Assembly (NCBI RefSeq): GCF_001039355.2
Contig: NW_019774192.1
Location: 98,599-127,459, forward strand
Origin: Lingula anatina
Taxonomy: Eukaryota > Brachiopoda > Lingulata > Lingulida > Lingulidae
Length of the DNA stretch: 28,861 nt
Direction: 5' to 3'
Shown: piece after piece, positions 1 to 10,000 of the stretch
Layout: the number at the start of each line of letters is the position of its first letter
Numbering within the stretch: the first letter of the stretch is position 1
The notes under the pieces: model-generated
What the model was told of the DNA's origin: nothing
The model's database searches: none
Seen by the model: the letters and a program-made list of their open reading frames with translations, nothing else
Program-made: the position numbers and the translations under genes

Positions 1-8
1 TTTAGGCG

Positions 9-80
9 GCGAAGAAGGTGTAACGGTTGGCATGGTTGCCTTCCAAGCAGTCAATCCGGGTTCGACTCCCGGTCCTCGCA
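9..80 (+). tRNA. tRNA-Gly (anticodon TCC)
   Basis: Glycine tRNA that would read GGA codons. The cloverleaf can be drawn by eye: a 7-bp acceptor stem (9-15 with 73-79) with one A-C mismatch, an anticodon loop at 40-46 with TCC at 42-44, a T arm containing GGTTCGACTCC (the internal B box), and discriminator A at 80. An A-box-like GGTGTAACGGTTGG lies in the D arm. A run of four T follows within 12 bases. The acceptor mismatch leaves a small chance that this is a degenerate copy or a SINE head, but no SINE body is evident downstream. Confidence 0.88.
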
Positions 81-87
81 TAAATCG

Positions 88-91
88 TTTT
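88..91 (+). terminator. Pol III oligo-T terminator of tRNA-Gly(TCC)
   Basis: TTTT lies 8 bases after the discriminator base, the usual RNA polymerase III stop signal for a tRNA gene. Confidence 0.6.
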
Positions 92-340
92 ATTCTGTCC
101 AACATATTTGTTAAAAATAATGGAAAACCAGCAGCGATGTTTTATATGGGGATAAAAAGAGCGCTTGATAAGTGGAACTTCTAATGAAGCAGAAACGTGT
201 TTTATTGTCATCATGATCTATCATTAAAAAACAAGAAAAAAACAGATGAACAGACAATAAAGCAGGTATTATGTGAAAAACTTTTATTAATAATGAAAAT
301 GGGAAAGAAAACGTTCGACAATTACTGTTAACGTAATATT

Positions 341-346
341 TTTATT
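341..346 (-). promoter_or_regulatory. Poly(A) signal for the 448-2014 gene
   Basis: AATAAA on the minus strand, about 100 bases past the stop codon of the small membrane-protein gene. A second AATAAA lies at 283-288. This supports a short 3' UTR ending before the left-edge tRNA. Confidence 0.5.
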
Positions 347-447
347 AAATCAGTATCACGTCTACACGATCTTGAATGAGAAATAAATGTTGTAATTTTT
401 GTCTTACATCTCTAAAACAATGTTTTTGGGTCAAAACGAACGGTGAT

Positions 448-2014
448 CTAAGCGTAATAATTATTAGAGATTGCGGACCGTCGACGTTTTATAACGGGAA
501 CGGGAGGTTTTGTCGGTTTTCTCGTTAATGAAGAATCTTGCCCTTGACCTTGTGCTTTGATTTGACCTTCTAGTCTTTCCTGACCTTTGAGGTCATCAGG
601 TCTTTCTTGCATTATTATCCACTGTTTTTTCAGACTAGACCGATGATGTCCGTTTACAGTAGATTGTCTAAGAAAAACCTTTACAGAGCTGATTTCGATA
701 GCCGCTTTTGGTATCTGTTGTGCGTTGTATTCAGAAATTATGTCTCTTGGATTCTTTATCTGTTCTACGGGCTGGTGAGTTTCTATCAACTCGCTTTTAC
801 CGCTCGGCTGTTGAAGTTCGACGCGGGCTTCCTGTAACACAACAATGTATATCCGATATGAATATATAATGGTAATGATATAATGATAAAACTGAAGTAT
901 AAGTACTGCCTATGCAAAATTAAAAAAAAAAAAAACAAACAGATCTTAAATATTTTTAAACATCTGAGTTTTCTAGTTTTGATGGCCCTTTCTGTTTTAA
1001 TATTAAAAGGATTTTTTATTGCGGTTTCGTTTATTTTTTGTATGCGTGATCTGATTACTTTAGGTACAGACTTTCAATCGATCAAAATCAAAAGACACCA
1101 AAGTGTGATACGGCCAAAACCTACAAGCATGTACCGATAATTTTTTTTCTTTTTGCTGCATAAGGTATTTTTTTTCTCTTGTTATCACTGATAAATTATT
1201 TATATTCATTAGCTGTGTTGAATTTGAGTGACTCTTGGTCCGAACACCCTATTAAAAAACAACAACGGACCCTTAAAAGCGTCCAGTCTAAAAGATGTAG
1301 CCTACATGTAAATATGCCAGGCATCAACATTAAAAGTAATAAATAATTTAATCATTGAACAACTACTGATATTTAGACAACCACAGTATAAGTTGAAGTA
1401 AGATTTATGGGATACTATTTGTATCGATTTAGTTCTCGTACCTCTTTTTCCTTGTCCTGTTGAATATGCTCTGTTTTATCACAATTTGGCGTTGTTGGAC
1501 TATGTTTCTCGCTATGCAGTTCTTCGCCAGGAGCTAGATTCATCCAAAAATAATATTTAAAAATAATTTAAGCATTTTGATTTTTTTAGAAATCTTAACC
1601 CATGTGCATGTAAACTTATATATATGACGGCGTACGTATTACTCCTGCAAAAAATATTTTTGTATATGATATAATTCTGAAAATGAAAGCATAATTAGAT
1701 TGTTACTTAATTAAATACATCGAAATTAATACTAAAAATGAATAAACGGATAACTCCCCCCCCCCCCCGTAATAAGGATGGTCATTTCGATGTTCAATAT
1801 AAAATTATTGCAATAAAGAAAAATCATACGTTCAGTGCTACTCACTTGGTGTACGCCTCCGCCTGCGCCTAAACCATACTATCAGTAGGCCTATAACCAA
1901 CAAAAATACCGAGCAACAAATTAAAATAATTTCGTTGAAGTACTGTTCCCACTTGCTCTGTTTTGGAGGCTCTTCGTAGCCTAAAATGTACTTAATCTGT
2001 GAGAAATAACTCAT
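448..2014 (-). CDS. Three-exon gene for an unrecognised single-pass membrane protein (214 aa)
   Basis: I do not recognise the family. Coding exons on the minus strand are 2014-1846, 1533-1442 and 831-448. The start is ATG at 2014-2012 and the stop is TAA-type ending at 448. Junctions are CCAA|GTGAGT, CTAG|CT, GAG|GTACGAG and TTACAG|GAA, and the phases (1 then 0) join without a break, which is the main support. The second acceptor has a weak pyrimidine tract. The product has a 28-residue polar N-terminus, one hydrophobic helix at about 29-48 and six consecutive arginines right after it. By the positive-inside rule this puts the long C-terminal part in the cytosol, with no cleavable signal. The remaining roughly 160 residues are Glu/Gln/Lys/Ser-rich and probably disordered, with a proline-rich basic stretch (KPTKPPVPVIKRRR) near the end. 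It lies downstream of CLCA on the same strand, with its own likely promoter. A missed exon or a different family assignment is possible. Confidence 0.72.
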
Positions 2015-2119
2015 GTTATCAAGCGGAAATTTTGATCTTTCGTCCTTATGTTTGTCTGTTCCATCTTGTTTGCTTCGTTTGTTTTCTTTGTTTAGTATCT
2101 ATGGGGATGTTTATCTAAG

Positions 2120-2159
2120 TGACGTCATTGTCATGTCACGTCATCTTATCATGACGTAA
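2120..2159. promoter_or_regulatory. Cluster of three CRE/ATF-type sites upstream of the small membrane-protein gene
   Basis: Within 40 bases there is a perfect palindrome TGACGTCA (2120-2127), TCACGTCA (2136-2143, TGACGTGA on the other strand) and TGACGTAA (2152-2159). They lie 106-145 bases upstream of the ATG at 2014. TGACGT-core elements bind CREB/ATF-family bZIP factors. Use as a promoter is inferred from position and clustering. Confidence 0.5.
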
Positions 2160-3447
2160 CGTTACCGATAACGTATAAATTTAAGAGCTTTGTTTCGAAC
2201 AAAGGTCGCAACAATGAAAATTACTTAGAATAAAAGATAATTATATAAGTAACAATAATGGAGAGCCCATTGTTACGCTTCAAAAGAAACCTGTGTGAAA
2301 GTGTGCAAGGCAGGATGGAATGACAAAGCCTCAACAACGACTCTTTTTTTTAATGAATATTAGTAAAAGGAATAAGTACTTAATATCTTACAAATTTATT
2401 GATATTGATTAACATAAAAATATAAAAATCACATTGCATATATTTGACAGACATTACAGTTAGAATTGCACGAAAAACAGGAAGCGGTTTTATCAAAAAA
2501 TATCAACATTATTTTTTGAACACATTATGATGTTCTGAGTTGTTTCGGTCAGTTATTGACTGAGCTATTATGTTGACCTCAAATAAAATCATCTTGGTAT
2601 CGTAGCTATGGACTCACACGAGATAAAGTTTTTCTTCAGATTAAAAAAAACATGGATCCCATTAGCTGAAGTGAGTACATAATCTTATATGCGTAAATTA
2701 AGCGACGAAACAATAATTTTGTACAAGATATTTACAACAATGAAAATCTTAGTCATATCAAATGGTGCAGCAAGTGTCATAGAGATAAAATGAAAGTGAA
2801 TATAATATCCATTCTCATTAAAACGCTATACTAATGTATAAAATAATTACTCAAAAACCATCAAAAAATTAAGACAAACCGCACGCTATGTAGGCATGCA
2901 TGCCGCTGTTTCATTCTTCAGAGCAAATTGGGCAAAGCGGGACCAATGCAAAGTGCGAGATGTTAGTGGCCTCCACTTTTGAAACATTTTCATAATAATT
3001 AATTTTTTATATACGCAAAGACTTTATCGAGAGCTTGCATGAGACAACATTTGTGGGTGCACTGAATGCACTGATATGAAAAAGTAGATTTTCAGTATTA
3101 TCTAGTGCAGCAATATGTTTATGCGGCCACGCCCTTTGGATTATACAGGCTTATAGGCATTTAACGCGACATTAAGGTTTTCACATATAATAACATTTAA
3201 CAAAAATTCGAAAATAAACTAGAAAATACAATGACGTCTGGGCAAGATAGATTAACACAGAGTTGAAAAAAATCTTAAAACTTTGGTCAGACGTAAGTAA
3301 TCAGAATACCAGTAGGCCTACAAGTGCGTAGACGCTACATGTGTATGTACCTGTATAAAAGACCTTAAATTTGCATGCAAAAAAGTAGCATGTATTGCTA
3401 AAGGTCATGGGATATGTCTAAAAAGGCCAGAAAACAGCTTGAACGGA
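2160..3447. other. Intergenic / CLCA 3' flank, no gene seen
   Basis: AT-rich sequence between the CRE cluster and the CLCA stop codon. It probably contains the CLCA 3' UTR at its right end. I found no exon, RNA gene or clear repeat in it. Confidence 0.5.
2395..2400 (-). promoter_or_regulatory. Possible CLCA poly(A) signal
   Basis: The nearest AATAAA I found on the minus strand after the CLCA stop, about 1.05 kb downstream. Variant hexamers such as GATAAA near 3023 are closer, so the true 3' end is uncertain. Confidence 0.25.
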
Positions 3448-4169
3448 CTAAAACTTCATATCGACAACGGAGACTTGACGCAGATCAGCCGAATCTTGGA
3501 GCTTCAAAATTTTTACGGTCTGATCTCCCGGCATGCCCTGGTAACCACTGCCGCTTTTCACTTCCGGCTCCGTAAGAGTTTCGTACAGGAATCCGTCAAA
3601 ACTTCCTGGTTGCTCAGATTTCTCGCCCACATAGCCAGGGTTTTCAAACGCCAGCGGAGATTCTTTAGAGTTGCACGAAGACGCGGAGTCCGTTGATCTT
3701 CCAGATCCGCTTCTTTGGATAGAGTCGGCGTCAGATCCGGCGGACCCGTTCCGTCGTCTGTATCTGCAGATGAGAAGGGCGCCAATTGCTATACAAATTA
3801 GGAAAACTCCACCTACTGTCGCAGAGCTGATATACACCGCAGTGTGGTTAAAGATATGATGGTAAAAATGAACCGTCTTGACGGGAGGGGTGGGCCACAA
3901 TTGATGGGATGAGTTCTTCAAAGAGGCTGTTGTGATGACTGATATTTCGCCCCAGTTTCCAACTTCGTCCATCGCGCGTACCCCGAAGGAGTAACTGACG
4001 TCCACATCCACAGACTTAACGGCGACTACCAGCCTTTCGCGCGTTCCTGCAGGGCTGGGAAGAGGGAGGTCGCACTGTAAATTGCTATGTGACTCGATGG
4101 TTTGCACGCTGTGAAGGCTTTCAAAGAATTGTTGAACATTCTCACCGACGCGAACTTCGTACCTTGCAG
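3448..4169 (-). CDS. CLCA: CLCA exon 14: FNIII end, transmembrane helix and long cytoplasmic tail
   Basis: Terminal 722-base exon encoding residues 814-1053. It finishes a fibronectin-III-like region (SYSFGVRAMDEVGNWGEIS). A 24-residue hydrophobic helix follows at about 925-948, then the stop-transfer RYRRR and a 105-residue tail. The tail is Ser/Gly-rich and contains FENPGY (988-993, an FxNPxY motif), YETL (1009-1012) and YQGM (1023-1026, YxxPhi motifs), the classes bound by PTB-domain adaptors and AP-2. This predicts an integral type I protein that may be endocytosed. The stop is TAG at 3450-3448. Confidence 0.93.
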
Positions 4170-6963
4170 CTGGAAAATAAATACAATTGTGTAAATGGAC
4201 TTAGTCTATAATAGGCAAAATCTCAGTGACTCATTTTATTTATTGTATAAAACACACAGTTTGATCCGTTTTACTAATTTGAGTCCAAATGATATTTGAA
4301 AGTACCAGGTGTAGTTACTGTAGACTTCGATGAGAACTACTGCGGTAATGCTTATTTAATTAAATATTAAATATCCTTCAAAATGGATACACCCCTCGAC
4401 AAAACGGCATGCAAATTGAATTTTCTATAATCGCAGTAATTTTTGGCCGTTGCCAAGTACAAGAGAATTCCCTGTGATACAGGGTCCAGTTCCCTTCGAT
4501 TTGCAGATCCAGAGGAACATTGTATTAATTAGCCCCGTTCTAGGGCTCCCTGTTACACAGACCTTCCACTTCATAACACTGATTTTAACCATTAACCCTC
4601 TTACCTGTCCCCGATTGGTAATCATCCCCTACTGCAGTGAATTCCAAAATGATCACAGATTTAGCGTGCGATGCCTCCACCACTCTTAGATCACGAATCC
4701 TGGATGGGGGAAAGATGTCTGTGCTAGGGTTGGTCAGATTAGGAACGCCGGTCACTTTGAAGAATCCGGACAGTGCCACTCTGTTAAATTTCTCAAGTGC
4801 AACGGGTTCGGGCTTCATCGTTCCTGGAGTGGGAGATACATGATGCCTTAATTTTTTTTATTGTTGGGGTACATACATACTGTATCTTTCAGCCCCTAGA
4901 ATTCCTTGCGTTTTATCTAATGGGAATAACATTCGCATATTTCCATAAATCACATGAAAAATATTGAATTGTTCTTGAAGGATGTGATAAAGACAGAAAT
5001 TAACTTTTATCATCATTGTTTTACCAACCTGGATGCGAGAGTGAGATTTTCCTCATGGCAGACGATCCTCCTGCCGCGGTTCCATTAACCATCATCCGGG
5101 CTCTTCGGAGGTCATTTTCAACCTTGACCTTCACACTGTAGTCTCCTGTAGCCTTGACGTAATCCAGAAAATAGGCGGAATACACACCATCTCCTGCTGT
5201 GGTATCAGCGCCTGAAATCACGTCCTGAGCGTATTATAATTACTTCTAAAAGCATATGCACATAACTTATTATTTTCAAAATTTCAAGAATGATCCAGCC
5301 ATGTGATTAAAACACAGCTCGAGTTTGCAAACCAGTCTGTTTGGATCTTTTTCTTTAGGTACATGTTTGTAATTTTTTTTCACAAATTAGTTGGCATTTT
5401 CAACTACTTTACTTCATGTAGTTACATGTTTTAACGTATACAATAGCAGTATAACTTATATATCTTATTTGCATTATACTAAAGAGTTGGGTAACTGGAG
5501 TCAACCCCTACACTGGGACCTGATATAAAAGAGAAAAACAGCAGACAAAACATTATGATATTGAATTATTAAATAGAAGGCCATGTGTGTCAATATTGAT
5601 ATTTCACAAGAGTAGAGCAATTTACCTGTTCCATTGTCGTACAGCGGAACCTTTAAAACCATTCCAGACGACGTTTCAATTTCAGCAGAGACACTGGCGC
5701 CCACTATCGGTGAGTATCCAAGACCAACATCAGCGTACAGAATGGGAGGGCCGTCTGTGCTGTTAACTAAAAGAGAAGAAATGTATGAACTTGTACTTCA
5801 GTTTACATTACATGGCAAACCATGTTCGCTATACCCTCTACTTTTTTTGAAGAAGCTCCATAAATGAATCAAAACTTTTAAAAGAAGACAAACATAAATA
5901 TGTTTCATGTGTCAAAAACATAAAATCTTACGGTACAAAATGCATCACTTTGTCAAAGATTCTGCTCACCAGCAAACAGTGGGCCAGTGTGTATAGGTAG
6001 AAGATGATAGCGTCCCCCCTTTTCTCCTTAAGCTCTTCATTTTCAGTATACTCGGCATAGTACTTACCTAGGTAAGTGTTACTCTGCGTTTGGATATTGG
6101 CAGACACTTTAATTGGCTCCACCCCTTCCAACGAATGTGACTCCACCCGAAATACAACTGTCTGGTCCACGTTGGAGGGGTTCAGTATCTTGGTGGTCCA
6201 TTCACCAGGCTGTAAATAAAAATATATTTATGTATTGTTGTTGTATTCACAGTAAGCCTTCGTTGCAAAATTGGCTTTTCAGAGGCAGAAAACATTACTA
6301 ATGATTATTTTTTAAATGATCATGAGAGTCTATGCACATTTATTTGTCACAGAGTCAATGCTATTACATGTATGAGATCATATTTACTTATTTACAGTTC
6401 ATACTCAAATATAATTGGACTAAGCCAACCACAACCACGCGCACGCACGCGCACACACGTGCACGTGCTTCATTTACAGCCAGCGGATTCTTCAATAACA
6501 CCATCATATCATCGCACCATACCTTTGAAATATTTGGCGCCATCACTACAACGTAGTGGTCTCTGCGTTCCCCGACTATTGAATGGTCCAAACCTGGTCC
6601 CATCACCTCGATGGCTATCTGCGCCTGTGTCTGCGTCTCCCAAGATACCGTGAAAGTCGTCCGGTTCCCTATAGTTGAGTCCAAGTTCACCGTCCTCTCG
6701 ACGCTCCTGTGCGCCGGGACGACTAATGATTCGCTTTGAACCTGTGGGATTCGAATTGCAATATTGTTTAAAAAATTGTTTCGAGTCACATTAAGTTATT
6801 TACATGAAATTAAATTCACAAAAAGATATATGCCAATTATTCCTTTCGTCTGTGCACACCGCACAACTAAAATGTTTTTTTTCAATAATCTAGGCATAAT
6901 ATTTTCTTTTTGTGATTTTTATACCCTGTCCTGTGATTTAATGGGCCATCCTAAACCAATGGG

Positions 6964-7012
<49 letters not shown>

Positions 7013-10000
7013 TTGCCTATACTGTGACTGTAAGACACTTATGTATCATAACTCACCAGAATAAGTACCGAGCTACTGAAGAATGTCCTTTGAGAAACAA
7101 AAGTGGTCATGGCGTCGTCCAAAGCAGTGGAATTTGTTTTACCAGAGTAGAAGAAAGTGTCTCCGTCTTGAAAATAATATATACGTGTACATGAGAACAT
7201 TTAACTCAACAACATTAAAATTGATAGACAATATCCGGCTAATTAAATTATTTGTTCTGTATTGGTTCTGGGCAATTTTGGAAAGGCAGAAACAAGTTCT
7301 TGTAAATAGCAAAAAGTTGAAAAACTTTCACATGAATGATGATTCAAAGGAAAATTAAACAAACGATTAAAAGTGAATACGTTTTAAGCGAAGACAAACA
7401 AAAGTCGTATTAAGAATTACTAAAAATGGAAAAATGTTCATTTGAATAAACACACTGTGTCCTCAGCGTCTAAAAGACCTACTGGTATGTTTCGTCAACC
7501 CGGCCAGGTTGTGGTCGGCGTTCTTAGTGTAAAGCACGGTATTAACAGTGATGCCTTTCTGTCTTAACTCGGGCAGGGTATGATTAAAACAGGGGCACAT
7601 GGTCTCATTGCCATCAGTAATCAAAACTAATATCCCTCCGGCAGGATTGCGGTTCATGTACTCTAGGAGCTGAAATGAGAGCGATTATTATTATTACAGT
7701 TATCAACATCAGTCCAAATTGTGGTGCAAAAATAATCAATGCCCCTAAGCAAAAATGCAATGCACGTACAGTATTCCAAATAGCTAAATGGGGATGGCTA
7801 CGCTTATACAAAGCTTTTCGGCAATCCAAATTGCAGTCAAGCACTTGGTGTACGTCATTGGCAAAATTGCGTTTCACGCACTTGTAAGAACTAAATTGAG
7901 AGTGATTCTAAGCACAACTCGTTATTTACAACTCCACTTGCTGTACATTACAAAAGGTGTTACAAGGTGGTATAGAAAGCACCGCTGGTGTAGTGGTATC
8001 ATGCAAGATTCCCATTCTTGCGATCCGGGTTCGATCCCCGGGCGGCGCATAAGTATTTTGACGCCAACACAAGTCATAGCTTAGAACCCATAAAATCCCG
8101 ACACCGACAGTTTCAACAGCAAATATAAAATGCCACATTACGAAAATGAAATGAAAGAAAAAATAAAAACTAACCAAAGGTACGAACATGTTATTTTCAC
8201 GTCCAACATGTGTCTTGTATCAGAGATATAAATGCGAAAGATAAACAGATGCTGAAAGATACTGCTTTACGAAAATTCCAATGGTCAATGGCGGATCCAA
8301 ACAAGACTCATCAAACATTAAAGCGCTCTTACCTCAATTCCTTTCTTTATTCCGTTGCCAATTGAAGTGTAGTTTTCTGCTTTCAGCGGCACTTTGTCCG
8401 CCAGCCGTATTCGGGCGTGCTGAGAATCTATTTTCTCCAAGACGGTGAGGTTTCTTGCCTTCTCGTTGAACTCCACCAGGCCTATTAGAGTGTTCTCAGG
8501 AACAGTGTTTAACACGAAACGCTGTACTGCACGCTGAAGTTTTAGGTGGTTGTTGTTTTCCTGCAAAGAGACGCACAAAATGGATGAAAATATTTATAAG
8601 AGTTAACACAATTCACTTAAGGATGCTCTAAGAGTTAGCTAGCTTCGTCGCTCTCGGAAAGGTATTCAGTATTATCTGACCATGAGATGAAAAATAAAGA
8701 GAAAAATACACTGACTAACCGAAACTACTGATCAAAACATATTTTACATCACAGCCGAAGTGGAGACAAATATGATTGGTTCGCTCTGGTCTTGATACTT
8801 ACGCGCATGCTCCCAGAAATGTCCATAACAACGACGACTCTGAGGACCTCTTTATGCTGTACCAGATGGAAGGCGGGAGTAGGGTCCAAAGTTGCCGGAG
8901 GATTGGCGCCTAAGTCGTGGATTAAGAAAAAAATGAATTAATTCTTAATGCATATAGTTTTTCCATTATATTCGAGGTATTCTAGGCTTCTATAATTTGT
9001 ATTATGATGCTTGGATTTCACACAGACTTTCCTTATTTTTCTACATTTTCTTAGTCGAAGCTAGGACATACAGTAATATGTAAAGTTTTTCAGATTTGAT
9101 ATAATTATTTCACTCAGCCAATGTTGGTTAATCATATGTTTTGAAGACTTTTTGTGACAAAAGAAGAGGCTGATAACCTGAAGACGTTAATCTTCTAAGA
9201 AAGGAAAGGCTATATCCACCTTCGACCACTAATATAGAGTTTTTTTAGATGGAATTCGGCAAAAAATTCTAAAAGGTGCGAGTCCCTGAGCGAGTCCCTG
9301 CGGATTTTGATCTACGTAAAAGGATAGTTTCATTTGGAAAGGGTTCTATAACTTGACATGATCTAGTACCTACCGTCTTTGAAGTCTGGATGGTCCCTCA
9401 TGACTTCCCATGCACTTTTATGATAGCACAAGTCATTATGCTTGTTCTTGGCCTCAATGTTATGATACGTGGCCTCTGTATGCGGATCGTTGTCACAGAA
9501 AAGCGACACCTGGTGAAAGTAATATGAACGTTTTGATACAGAAAAGTAACTTTTTCGAATGAATAAAAAATCCACTAACCTGTAATTGCCTTTACTGTTC
9601 ACACTACAGCGTGCTAGTGAATTTTCACCATACCTCAGGAAAGACCAATAAGGACATAAAAGACTGCAACTAAAATTTCCTTTTTTTCTAAAACGATTAT
9701 ATAATCCAAATGAAGAGGGGCAATTTCAAACGAGTTCTTCACCCCCTCCCCTCAAACGAGTTCACCCCCCTCCCAACTATTGCTAACGTGGCAGAAACTA
9801 TTAAAGTTATTCTTACTGAAGACAAATAGTGGTGTGCCATCACGGAGGCACGAGGGGCGCTCTGAACATCCTCGGGGATGAAGATGCACTCCTCCTCGGG
9901 CATCGATGTGCTGAGATCCACCTTGCAAATGCTCCCGTCAACACGTGATTTGTACGCGCCTTTCACGTTCTCGGTGCACGTGACGGGTTTGACGCGACTG

